Assembly: GCF_001542625.1 (NCBI RefSeq) | Contig: NZ_CP016279.1 | Location: 8,122,001 to 8,186,000, forward strand | DNA: 64,000 bases | Reading direction: 5' to 3' | Origin: Streptomyces griseochromogenes | GTDB taxonomy: Bacteria > Actinomycetota > Actinomycetes > Streptomycetales > Streptomycetaceae | Shown here: positions 24,309-34,260 of the stretch, one piece after another | How positions within the stretch are numbered: position 1 is the stretch's first letter | Layout: the number at the start of each line of letters is the position of its first letter | The notes under the pieces: generated by a model | Databases searched by the model: none | The model's input: only the letters and a program-made list of their open reading frames with translations | What the model was told of the DNA's origin: nothing | Translations under genes and position numbers: made by a program

Positions 24309-25240
24309 GTGAAGGTCTCCAGAAGCGCTTCGGCGACGTGCACGCCCTGCGCGGCCTGGATCTGGCGGTGGCTCAGGGGACGGTCTGCGGGCTGCTCGGC
24401 CCGAACGGAGCCGGGAAGACGACGGCCGTACGGCTGCTCACCACGCTGCTGCGGCCCGATGCGGGCTCGGCGCGAATCGCGGGTCACGACCTGGTGCGCG
24501 AGGCGGCGGCCGTACGGCGCCGGATCGGCGTCACGGGGCAGTACGCCTCGGTCGACGGGGACCTCACCGGCCGGGAGAACCTGCGGCTGTTCGCACGGCT
24601 GCACCGGGTGCGCGGCCCGGCCGGGCGGGCCGACGAGCTGCTGGAGCGGTTCGGGCTGTCCGAGGCCGCGGGGCGCAAGGCCTCGGACTACTCGGGTGGC
24701 ATGCGGCGCCGGCTGGATCTCGCGGCCAGTCTCATCCGGCGCCCCGACGTCCTCTTTCTCGACGAACCGACCACCGGACTCGACCCGGCCAGCCGCAACC
24801 GCATCTGGCAGGCGGTGCGCGAGCTGAAGGCGGACGGCACGACCGTGCTGCTGACCACGCAGTATCTGGAGGAGGCCGACCAACTGGCCGACAGCATCGT
24901 CCTGGTGGACCGGGGACGGGTGACGCACACCGGATCGCCCACCGAGCTCAAGTCCCTGATCGGGTCGTACGCGGAAGCGGTGGTCGCGGACCCCGACGGG
25001 CTGCCGCGAGCGGCCGCCGTGCTCGACCAACTCACCGGCGCCGCGCCCGTGTTCGACCACGAGCGCGGCGCCGTCGGCGCGGTCACCACCGATCCGAGCC
25101 TGACCCTGCCGCGTCTGGTGCGCGAACTCGATGCCGCGGGCGTGCCGTTGCTGGACGTGAGCCTGCGCCCGCCCACCCTCGACGACGTCTTCCTGCGGCT
25201 CACCGGCGAGTCCGCCCACGGCAAGGAGCTCGCCGCATGA
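24284..25240 (+). CDS. ABC exporter ATP-binding protein (DrrA-like)
   Basis: This 318-residue ATPase has Walker A GPNGAGKTT, Q-loop region YASVDGDLTG, signature YSGGMRRRLDLAASL and Walker B VLFLDEPTTGLDP. The C-terminal DUF4162-like tail (LRPPTLDDVFLRLTGESA) is typical of daunorubicin-resistance DrrA proteins. It pairs with the permease that starts at 25237 with a 4-nt ATGA overlap. Probably a heterodimer-of-operon product energising efflux of a lipophilic drug or lipid. The first codons carry operator O2 of the divergent TetR. Confidence 0.95.
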   Translation: MTTTYAVLSEGLQKRFGDVHALRGLDLAVAQGTVCGLLGPNGAGKTTAVRLLTTLLRPDAGSARIAGHDLVREAAAVRRRIGVTGQYASVDGDLTGRENLRLFARLHRVRGPAGRADELLERFGLSEAAGRKASDYSGGMRRRLDLAASLIRRPDVLFLDEPTTGLDPASRNRIWQAVRELKADGTTVLLTTQYLEEADQLADSIVLVDRGRVTHTGSPTELKSLIGSYAEAVVADPDGLPRAAAVLDQLTGAAPVFDHERGAVGAVTTDPSLTLPRLVRELDAAGVPLLDVSLRPPTLDDVFLRLTGESAHGKELAA

Positions 25241-26019
25241 GCGTGTTCGTCCACGACGGCCTGGCGATGACCGGCCGGCAGCTGCGCCGGGTCCGCAACA
25301 GCCCGGGCCTGGCGATCCTGACCCAGATCATGCCGATCAACATGCTGCTGTTCTTCGGCTACGTCTTCGGCAGCGCACTGGCGATGCCCGGCCACGAGTA
25401 CCGTTCCTTCCTCGTACCCGGGCTGCTGGTCGCGACCGCGGCCGGCGGGCTGATGACCGGCATGTTCCAGGCGGCCGCGGACACCCACCGGGGCGTGATG
25501 GACCGTTTCCGCACCATGCCGGTGAGCCGGGCCGCCGTACCGCTCGGACAGGCGGTGGCGGACCTCGTGGTCACGGCCGTCGGCACGGTGCCGCTGCTGC
25601 TGGTGGCACTCGCGGTGGGGTGGCGGATCGAGGGGTCCGCGCTCGGGGCTGCCGGAGCCGTGGGGCTGCTGCTGCTCTTCCGGTTCGCCTGCACCTGCGC
25701 CGGGATCTTCCTCGGGCTGCTCACCCGCAGCGAGGACGCCGCCGGGCAGCTCGGCGCCGTCTCCTTCGTGCTGCCGCTGCTGTCCGACGCGTACATCCCG
25801 ACGGACCATCTGCCGGGCTGGCTGCGTGCGCTCGCCGAGTGGAATCCGATCAGCGCGGTGACCACCGCCCTGCGGGACCTCTTCGGCAACGCGCCGGTGC
25901 CGCACGATGCCGCCTGGCCGGTGGCCCACCCGGTGGCCGGGGCGCTCGCCTGGAGCCTCGCCCTGACCGCGGTGTTCCTGCCGCTGGCCGTGCGCCGGTA
26001 CACACACGGGCAGCGGTGA
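25237..26019 (+). CDS. ABC-2 type permease (DrrB-like)
   Basis: The 260-residue membrane protein has six predicted helices, with an EAA-like cytoplasmic segment (DTHRGVMDRFRTMPVSRAAV) conserved in DrrB permeases. LSDAYIPTDHLPGWL and EWNPISAVTTALRDLFGN are typical of the C-terminal half. It is translationally coupled to the ATPase by a 4-nt overlap. Together they form the exporter controlled by the divergent TetR. Confidence 0.93.
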   Translation: MSVFVHDGLAMTGRQLRRVRNSPGLAILTQIMPINMLLFFGYVFGSALAMPGHEYRSFLVPGLLVATAAGGLMTGMFQAAADTHRGVMDRFRTMPVSRAAVPLGQAVADLVVTAVGTVPLLLVALAVGWRIEGSALGAAGAVGLLLLFRFACTCAGIFLGLLTRSEDAAGQLGAVSFVLPLLSDAYIPTDHLPGWLRALAEWNPISAVTTALRDLFGNAPVPHDAAWPVAHPVAGALAWSLALTAVFLPLAVRRYTHGQR

Positions 26020-26063
26020 CCGGCTACTGACAAAGCCGCCGGTCAGGGGAGATCATCCACCCC

Positions 26064-27260
26064 ATGGACCATCTCCCGCTGCCCCTGGAGGGCATCACCG
26101 TCGTCGCCGTCGAACAGGCCGTGGCCGCGCCCTTCGCGACCCGGCAGCTCGCCGACCTGGGCGCCCGGGTCGTCAAGGTGGAGCGGATCGACGGCGGCGA
26201 CTTCGCGCGCGGTTACGACACCGCGGCCGGCGGTCTCGCCTCGCACTTCGTCTGGTGCAACCGCGGCAAGGAGTCCATCGCCCTGGACCTCAAGGATCCG
26301 CGCGGTCTCGACGTCGTACGGCGGCTGATCGCGGACGCGGACGTGTTCGTGCAGAACCTCGCCCAGGGGGCCGCGGCCCGGCTGGGCCTGGACGCGGCCA
26401 CCCTGTGCGCGGCGCACCCGCGGCTGATCGCCGTGGACATCTCGGGGTACGGCGGCTTTGGGCCGTACGCGGACAAGCGGGCCTACGACATGCTCGTGCA
26501 GTGTGAGGCCGGGCTCGTGTCGGTGACCGGGACGCCCGAGCAGCCCGTCAAGGCGGGGATTCCGGCGGCGGACATCGCGGCGGCCATGTACGCCTTCTCC
26601 GGGGTGCTGGCCGCGCTGGTGCGGCGCGGTACGACCGGGCGGGGCGGGCCGGTGGAGGTGTCGATGCTGGAGGCGCTGGCCGAGTGGATGGGACATCCGC
26701 TGCACCACTCGATGCATGGAGGCGAGCCCCCGGCGCGTACCGGGCTCGCGCACGCCGTCATCTCGCCCTACGACGCCTATGCGACGGCGGACGGCGGACG
26801 GGTGCTGTTGTCGGTGCAGAACGACCGGGAGTGGCGTCGGCTGGCCGAACAGGTCATGGGCCGACCGGAGCTGGGGACGGACCCGGACTACGCGACCAAC
26901 GCGGCGCGGGTGACGAACCGGGAGCGGACCGACGAGCTGGTCGCGGGAGCGCTGGGCGTGCTGGCCGCCGACGAGGCGCTGGCCCGGCTGGAGAAGGCGG
27001 GCATCGCGTGCGCCCGGCTCAGGAACCTGCACGAACTGGCCGAGCATCCGCAGCTGGCGGCCCGGGAGCGGTGGCGTCAGGTGGGGTCGCCGGTCGGGCG
27101 GCTGAAGGCGCTGCTGCCTCCCATCACACTGCCGGGCGGGGACGAGGCACGGATGGGCGACGTGCCCGCGCTCGGACAGCACACCGGGGCGCTGCTGCGT
27201 GCCGTGGGGATGACGGACGACGAGATCGCAGCGTTGCGCCGGGACGGCGTGGCGGCCTGA
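26064..27260 (+). CDS. Class III CoA-transferase (CaiB/BaiF family)
   Basis: The 398-residue enzyme has the family's N-terminal segment (VVAVEQAVAAPFATRQLADLGARVVKVE-type; Rossmann-like) and SVTGTPEQPVKAGIP. The catalytic Asp is expected in the KRAYDMLVQCEAGL region. The C-terminal ALGQHTGALLRAVGM-like ending is also typical. These enzymes move CoA between carboxylic acids (formyl, carnitine, bile-acid or methylsuccinyl types); the substrate here is not readable. It starts 44 bp after the ABC permease and could be cotranscribed, although a functional link is not evident. Confidence 0.9.
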   Translation: MDHLPLPLEGITVVAVEQAVAAPFATRQLADLGARVVKVERIDGGDFARGYDTAAGGLASHFVWCNRGKESIALDLKDPRGLDVVRRLIADADVFVQNLAQGAAARLGLDAATLCAAHPRLIAVDISGYGGFGPYADKRAYDMLVQCEAGLVSVTGTPEQPVKAGIPAADIAAAMYAFSGVLAALVRRGTTGRGGPVEVSMLEALAEWMGHPLHHSMHGGEPPARTGLAHAVISPYDAYATADGGRVLLSVQNDREWRRLAEQVMGRPELGTDPDYATNAARVTNRERTDELVAGALGVLAADEALARLEKAGIACARLRNLHELAEHPQLAARERWRQVGSPVGRLKALLPPITLPGGDEARMGDVPALGQHTGALLRAVGMTDDEIAALRRDGVAA

Positions 27261-27323
27261 GCGCGGGCCCTCGAAGACTCCGGTGAGGAACGCCGGTTCG
27301 CTCGGGACGGGATGCGATACCGC

Positions 27324-27593
27324 TCAGTGCCCGCCGAACAGCGAGCGACGCAGCCGGCGCAGCGGAGCGAAGAGGGAGACGCGGCTGACCCGCGTGCCTC
27401 GGTCGCTGCGCTGGTGCCGGGTGTCACGTGCCGTCAGCTCAAGCATCAGCGAGGTCGCCTCGGCCGCCTTCTGCTGCGATATGGCGGGACCCGCCAACAC
27501 CGAGAGATGGCGGTCGAGGCGCGAACTGGTCGCGCTGCTCCCGCAGGTGATCGCAGGGACCCTGGCCCTGTTGCGCACTGTTATCTGATCCAT
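27324..27593 (-). CDS. Small conserved protein of unknown function
   Basis: The 89-residue protein starts at ATG 27593 (MDQITVRNRARVPAITCG), preceded by GGGGAGTGAC. It is basic, with a central helix (QQKAAEATSLMLELTARDTR) and an Arg-rich C terminus (PLRRLRRSLFGGH). It has no signal peptide or membrane segment. From memory similar small proteins occur in many streptomycetes next to ECF-sigma loci, but no function is known. The good ribosome site and even codon bias support it as a real gene. Confidence 0.65.
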   Translation of the reverse strand: MDQITVRNRARVPAITCGSSATSSRLDRHLSVLAGPAISQQKAAEATSLMLELTARDTRHQRSDRGTRVSRVSLFAPLRRLRRSLFGGH

Positions 27594-27719
27594 GTCACTC
27601 CCCACCCGTACGAGTCCACCCGGCCCGGGCAGGGTAACCCTATCGCCCCGGTGGGGCACGCGGGTATCACGACCACAGGATTCACCTTCCTCGCAAGGCG
27701 GTTGACCATCCCTCGATGA

Positions 27720-28538
27720 CTACTCTCCGAATCCGACCGATTTCAGGGTGAGTTGAACAAGGGGCTGGCTGGTGGGCTGCGCGGAGCCGCCGTTCGGCTC
27801 GACGGTTACGGCGAGTGACGCCGACGACTTGTCGAGACCCTTCGCGACCAAGGGCGTGTCGCCCTCGAAGAGCCCGAGGGAGCGCGGTTGCGCATGGGGG
27901 CGCATGGCCCAGAGCTGGTGAACGCGACCGCCGGACGGGGTGCCGTATCCGCTGAGGGTGACGACGGCCCGCCCCTCCGATACGGAAGCGATCACTCCGA
28001 TACCGCGGCCCCGGGCGTCCTCGCTGCCGGCCGCGCGGGCGTCGGGAGCGGCGAGAACGTGGGCGATCTCACGTGTCTGGGACCGCTCGGCGTCGAGCTG
28101 GTCCCGCGTGTGGTTCGCCTGGACGGCGAAGAGGGAGGCGACGACGAGGGCCGCGGCGGCGGTCGCCGTGGCGAAGGGGACGAAGAGGGGGCGCGTGCGG
28201 GGGGTACGGGTGCGCGAGGGCGGGGGCTGGGTGCCCCAGACATGCGGCGGCAGCTGGGGCGCGCGCTCCCGGGCGGTCGCCGGTGCCTGCTCCTGCGGGG
28301 TGGTGCGGACGGCGGCCAGCACCCGGTCGCGCATCGCGGCCGGTGCGGGGGCGGCCGTGGACCAGGCGAGGCGCACCGCGTCCTCGGACAGCGCCCGCAC
28401 CTCGGCGGCGCAGCGGTCGCAGCCGTTCAGATGCTTCTCGAAGCGGCGGCGCTCGCCGGGGTCGAGGGCGTCGAGCGCGTAGGGCGCGGCGAGGGAGTGC
28501 GGGTCCCCGCGGCCCAGCAGGCGGCCGAGGACGCTCAT
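27720..28538 (-). CDS. Anti-sigma factor (RskA-like, zinc-binding)
   Basis: The 272-residue protein has an N-terminal anti-sigma domain with a HxxxCxxC zinc motif (KHLNGCDRC), then a proline-rich linker. One membrane helix (FATATAAAALVVASLFAVQ) is followed by an extracellular RskA domain (GRVHQLWAMRPHAQPRSLGL). Its ATG overlaps the sigma-factor stop by 4 nt (ATGA), so the two proteins are made in matched amounts. It should hold the ECF sigma factor at the membrane until regulated proteolysis releases it. Confidence 0.93.
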   Translation of the reverse strand: MSVLGRLLGRGDPHSLAAPYALDALDPGERRRFEKHLNGCDRCAAEVRALSEDAVRLAWSTAAPAPAAMRDRVLAAVRTTPQEQAPATARERAPQLPPHVWGTQPPPSRTRTPRTRPLFVPFATATAAAALVVASLFAVQANHTRDQLDAERSQTREIAHVLAAPDARAAGSEDARGRGIGVIASVSEGRAVVTLSGYGTPSGGRVHQLWAMRPHAQPRSLGLFEGDTPLVAKGLDKSSASLAVTVEPNGGSAQPTSQPLVQLTLKSVGFGE

Positions 28539-29077
28539 GCGGCACCTCCCAGGCACTCGCGCAGCCGGGTGAGTCCGTCGCGCATCCGCGTCTTGACCGT
28601 GCCCAGCGGCAGCTTGAGCCGCTCGGCCACCTCACGGTACGTGTAGCCGTCGTAGTAGGCGAGGGTCACGGACTGGCGCTGCAGGGCGGTGAGCCGGTCC
28701 AGGCAGCGGCGCACCCACTCGCGTTCCAGGCCCGCCTCCACCTCCTCGGCGACATGGTCGAAGGCGGGTTCCCCGGCGCGCAGGGCCTCGCGCTGCTCGC
28801 GTTCGCCGGCGGCGCGGGCGCTGCGCACCCGGTCGACGGCGCGACGGTGGGCGAGGGTGAGGATCCACGACAGCGCGCTGCCCCGACGGGGGTCGAACCG
28901 GGCGGCGGAGCGCCACAGTTCGAGCAGCACCTCCTGGGCGACCTCCTCGGACTGGGCGGGGTCGCGCACCACGCGCCGTACGAGCCCGAACACCGGTCCG
29001 GAGACCAGTGTGTAGAGATCCTCGAAGGCCCTTTGATCGCCGCCCGCCACGAGCACCAGAAGCTCGTCCGCCTCCAC
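28535..29077 (-). CDS. ECF sigma factor (SigK/ECF19-like)
   Basis: This is a 180-residue sigma-70 family protein with region 2 (AFEDLYTLVSGPVFGLVRRV, then EVAQEVLLELWRSAARFDP) and region 4 (LTALQRQSVTLAYYDGYTYR, then LPLGTVKTRMRDGLTRL). GTG 29077 behind GAGGGGGGACCGGG is preferred; an upstream ATG adds an Arg/Gly-rich extension. Together with the RskA-type anti-sigma it fits the SigK/ECF19 group. A promoter-like CAATCC-N16-CCGTAT lies before the divergent DUF4331 gene and resembles SigK-type promoters. Confidence 0.93.
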   Translation of the reverse strand: MEADELLVLVAGGDQRAFEDLYTLVSGPVFGLVRRVVRDPAQSEEVAQEVLLELWRSAARFDPRRGSALSWILTLAHRRAVDRVRSARAAGEREQREALRAGEPAFDHVAEEVEAGLEREWVRRCLDRLTALQRQSVTLAYYDGYTYREVAERLKLPLGTVKTRMRDGLTRLRECLGGAA

Positions 29078-29220
29078 CCCGGTCCCCCCTCTGTGGCCGC
29101 ATCCGGCCGGTCTGCCTCTGACCCCACGCATCCGCACGAGCGCACACCTCCGGCGGGTGATACGGATCGGCGGGCCGAAAACGCGGGTCCGGAACGACGA
29201 AAAAAAATCTTCCGCCAGAC

Positions 29221-29248
29221 CAATCCGATCGGCTCCTCCGCTCCGTAT
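29221..29248 (+). promoter_or_regulatory. Candidate ECF19/SigK-type promoter before the DUF4331 gene
   Basis: CAATCC (29221-29226) and CCGTAT (29243-29248) are separated by 16 nt, with the start codon 41 bp downstream. This is close to the mycobacterial SigK consensus as I recall it (CCATCC, 16-18 nt, CCGAAT). The sigma gene is divergently transcribed right beside it. Confidence 0.55.
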
Positions 29249-29288
29249 TCCCGTCCGTCAAGGCAAGTTGGCACTGAGGACGGACGGC

Positions 29289-30830
29289 ATGACACCTCTC
29301 TTCTCCAGGAGCGGCACGGGACGCAAGGGCCTGGTCACGCTCATCTGTGGTGCGCTGGCCGCCGGGGGGCTCGCAGCCGCCGGCGTCGCCACGCTGGAAC
29401 CCGGGGCGGCCTCCGCCTCCTCCCACCGGGAGGCCCCGCTGATCTCGGGGACCCCGCAGTACGACAACACGGACCTGTACGCGTTCGTCAGCCCGGACAA
29501 GCCCGACACCACGACGATCGTGGCCAACTGGATCCCGTTCGAGGAACCGGCCGGCGGCCCGAACTTCTACACGTTCGCGGACGACGCCCAGTACGACATC
29601 CACATCGACAACAACGGTGACGCGCAGGGCGAGCTGCTGTTCCGCTACACCTTCAAGACGCACGTCAAGAACAAGAACACTTTCCTCTACAACACGGGGG
29701 CGGTGAAGAGCCTCGACGACCCGAACCTGAACATCACGCAGACCTACGACATCGACCTGGTCAAGCTGCACAACCAGAAGGTGGTCTCCAAGACACGGCT
29801 CGCGGACAACGTGCCGGTCGCGCCGTCGGACGTCGGCAAGGCGTCGATGCCGGACTACGCCAAGCTGCGGTCCCAGGCCGTCTACAAGACGGCGGGCGGT
29901 GCCGCGACCTTCGCCGGGCAGGCCGACGACCCGTTCTTCGCGGACCTGCGCGTCTTCGACCTGCTCTACGGCGGGAACCTCTCCGAGGTCGGGCGGGACA
30001 CGCTCAAGGGCTACAACGTCAACACGATCGCGCTGCAGGTGCCCAACGACCTGATCCGTGAGTCGTCCAAGCAGCCGATCGTCGGCATCTGGTCGACGAC
30101 CCAGCGCAGGAACGCGCAGGGCTACTACGAGCAGGTTTCGCGCCTGGGCAACCCGCTGGTCAACGAGGTCGTCAACCCGCAGAAGGACAAGGACAAGTTC
30201 AACGCGTCCCAGCCCTGGTACGACGCCCAGTTCCTGAAGAACGTGACCAACCCCGAGCTGCCGAAGCTCATCGAGTCGATCTACAAGATCAAGGCACCCG
30301 CCGAGCCGCGCAACGACCTCGTCGACGTGTTCCTCAAGGGCGTCAAGGGTCTCAACCAGCCCCCGTACGTGAAGCCTTCGGAGGAGCTGCGCCTCAACAC
30401 CTCGATCAAGCCGAGCATGCACCCCAAGCGGCTGGGTGTCCTCGACGGTGACAACGCGGGCTTCCCGAACGGCCGTCGCCTCACCGACGACGTGATCGAC
30501 GCCTCGCTCCAGGTGGTCGAGGGTGAACTGGTCGGCTCCAAGAACGACCTGGGTGACGCGGTCGACAAGAACGACAAGGGCTTCGAGAAGTACTTCCCGT
30601 ACGTGGCCGAGCCGACGGAGGGCTCCCGGGGCGCCCTCGCCAAGGGCACGTCCGGCAACGCCGACGTACGCAGTCAGCTCGGCGACGCCCTGCAGCCGGC
30701 CGGGTCCTCCTCCGGCGGCTCCGGCAACACGATGCTGATCGCCGCCTCCGCGGCCTCGGGCGCGGCCGGGATCCTGCTGATCGGCACCGCCTTCGCCTGG
30801 TGGCGCCGTCGGATGCAGCGCCCGTACTGA
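29289..30830 (+). CDS. DUF4331 surface protein with C-terminal membrane anchor
   Basis: The 513-residue protein has a signal peptide ending near GAASASSHREAPLISGTPQ, and the SSHREAPLI mature start is the DUF4331 hallmark. The domain spans roughly residues 45-445, with DLYAFVSPDKPDTTTIVANW and the repeated asparagine-rich strands. A Ser/Gly linker, one helix (MLIAASAASGAAGILLIGTA) and a WRRRMQRPY tail follow, so it is membrane-anchored and extracellular. ATG 29289 is used; earlier codons fall in the promoter. It is a likely target of the neighbouring ECF sigma factor. Confidence 0.9.
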   Translation: MTPLFSRSGTGRKGLVTLICGALAAGGLAAAGVATLEPGAASASSHREAPLISGTPQYDNTDLYAFVSPDKPDTTTIVANWIPFEEPAGGPNFYTFADDAQYDIHIDNNGDAQGELLFRYTFKTHVKNKNTFLYNTGAVKSLDDPNLNITQTYDIDLVKLHNQKVVSKTRLADNVPVAPSDVGKASMPDYAKLRSQAVYKTAGGAATFAGQADDPFFADLRVFDLLYGGNLSEVGRDTLKGYNVNTIALQVPNDLIRESSKQPIVGIWSTTQRRNAQGYYEQVSRLGNPLVNEVVNPQKDKDKFNASQPWYDAQFLKNVTNPELPKLIESIYKIKAPAEPRNDLVDVFLKGVKGLNQPPYVKPSEELRLNTSIKPSMHPKRLGVLDGDNAGFPNGRRLTDDVIDASLQVVEGELVGSKNDLGDAVDKNDKGFEKYFPYVAEPTEGSRGALAKGTSGNADVRSQLGDALQPAGSSSGGSGNTMLIAASAASGAAGILLIGTAFAWWRRRMQRPY

Positions 30831-30847
30831 CCCGCATCCCACCGACC

Positions 30848-30896
30848 GGCGCGGCCCGTACCCCCCTCCCCCACGGCGGGCCGCGCCCTTCTTTTC
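30848..30896 (+). terminator. Rho-independent terminator after the DUF4331 gene
   Basis: GGCGCGGCCCG (30848-30858) and CGGGCCGCGCC (30877-30887) form an 11-bp perfect stem with an 18-nt loop, followed by CTTCTTTTC. It ends transcription of the DUF4331 gene or limits read-through into the TPR gene. Confidence 0.8.
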
Positions 30897-30925
30897 GACG
30901 ACGACCAGGCGACCTAGGAGAGGGC

Positions 30926-32589
30926 ATGGCCCCGCGTATCGATGACGAGGAGTCCGGCGGGCGGACGGTGAGCAAGGGCGCGGGCGCCACCCCGGCGCCC
31001 GCCGCCCGCGCAACCGGACCGATCGGGTCCGGAACGGACTCGGCCGTGCCACAGACGCAGCCGTCCGTACCGGACACGACGACGGCAACACCGGAACCGG
31101 AGACCTCCCTGCCCGACACGGAGACGGCAACACCGGAGCCGGAGACCTCCGCGCCCGGCGCGGAGGCGGTGGCGTCTGATGCGGTGCCGGAGGCCGTGGC
31201 GGCGGAGACGGGCTCTGTGCCCGGCGCCGACCGGCGCGTGGCCGCCGTCCGCCGGCTCGCCTCCGCGGGGCGCCGCCGGCACGCCGCTCAACTCGTCTGC
31301 TCCGCCGCGCTGTTGGCCGTCGCGCTGACCGGCGGTGCGATCGCCGTCGGGGCGGCGCGGGACGGCGGGCCCGCCGTGGCGGCCGCGTCCAGTGCCGTCG
31401 ACCCCGGGGTTCTGGGCGGCGGCAACCTGGACGCGGCCATCGCCTCCCTCCAGACCCATCTGCGGTCCCAGCCCAGGGACTCCGGCAGCTGGGCCACCCT
31501 CGGCCTGGCCTACGTGGAGCAGGCACGGACCAAGGGCGACCCCGCCCGGTACCCGCAGGCCGACAAGGCCCTGAGGCGGTCCCTCGCGCTGGCCCCGGGC
31601 AACGACCAGGCCCTGGCCGGCCAGGCCGCCCTCGCCGCCGCCCGGCACGACTTCAAGGACACCCTGACCTACGCGGACCAGGCCCTGAAGCAGAACCCGT
31701 ACAGCGAGCGCGCCCTGTCCTCCCGTGTCGACGCCCTGGTGGAATTCGGCCGGTACACGGAGGCGTCCCGGGCCGTCGACACAGCGGACACCCGCAAGCC
31801 GGGCGTACCGGTCTTCACCCGGTACGCGTACGTGCACGAGCTGCGCGGCGATGTGCCGACCGCCCGGCGCGTACTGGAGCAGGCCCTCTCCGTCGCCACG
31901 TCACCGGGCGATGTGGCGTACGTGTCCGCCCAGCTCGGCCAACTGGCCTGGAACCAGGGCGACTACAAGAGCGCGCTCGGCTCCTACGCCCGGGCGCTCG
32001 CCGCCGACGAGAACTACCTCCCCGCGCTGGAGGGCCGGGCCCGCGCCCAGGCGGCGACCGGCGGACGAGACGAGGCGATCAAGGGTCTGGAGACCGTGGT
32101 CTCCCGCTATCCGCTGCCCGGACCGCTCGTCGAACTCGGCGAGCTGTACGAGGCCCGCGGCGCGGCCGGCGACCGGGCCAGGGCACGCGACCAGTACGCA
32201 CTCGTGGACGCCTGGATCGGCCTCGCGCGCGCCAACGGCGTCAACGCCGACCTCGACACCGCGCTGGCCGCCGCCGACCACGGCGACAAGGCGTCCGCCC
32301 TGCGTGCGGCCCGCGCCGAATGGGCCCGCCGGCACACCGTGCACACCGCGGACGCCCTCGCCTGGGCACTGCACGTCAACGGTCATGACCAAGAGGCCCT
32401 TTCCTACGCCCGCGGCGCCACGGCCACCGGCTACCGCAACGCCGCCTTCCTCTACCACCGCGGCATGATCGAGCTGGCCACGGGCCACACCAAGGACGGC
32501 CGGGCCTCCCTGACGGCGGCCCTGAAGCTGAACCCCGGCTTCTCCCCCTTGGGCGCGGCCGCGGCCCGCAAGGCCCTGGAGGCCGCCCG

Positions 32590-32593
<4 letters not shown>
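30926..32593 (+). CDS. Membrane-anchored TPR-repeat protein
   Basis: The 555-residue protein starts at ATG 30926 behind AGGAGAGGGC. Residues 1-110 are a Thr/Pro/Glu-rich cytoplasmic region with TATPEPETS repeats. One membrane helix follows (LVCSAALLAVALTGGAIAV). The extracellular remainder is a series of tetratricopeptide repeats, for example GSWATLGLAYVEQARTKGD and KSALGSYARALAADENYLPA. Overlaps the downstream NicO permease start by 4 nt. It probably scaffolds other surface proteins such as the DUF4331 product or the permease; this is inference from gene order. Confidence 0.85.
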
Positions 32594-34215
<1,622 letters not shown>

Positions 34216-34260
34216 GCTACTTTTGTGGAGAAATCACGTCAGATGCCGTGGGGGGCGCCC

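Noticed and set aside
28632..31526. A 964-residue minus-strand frame over the DUF4331 gene
   Set aside because: It is antisense to clearly coding DUF4331 and TPR sequence and has low-complexity Arg/Val/Asp composition.
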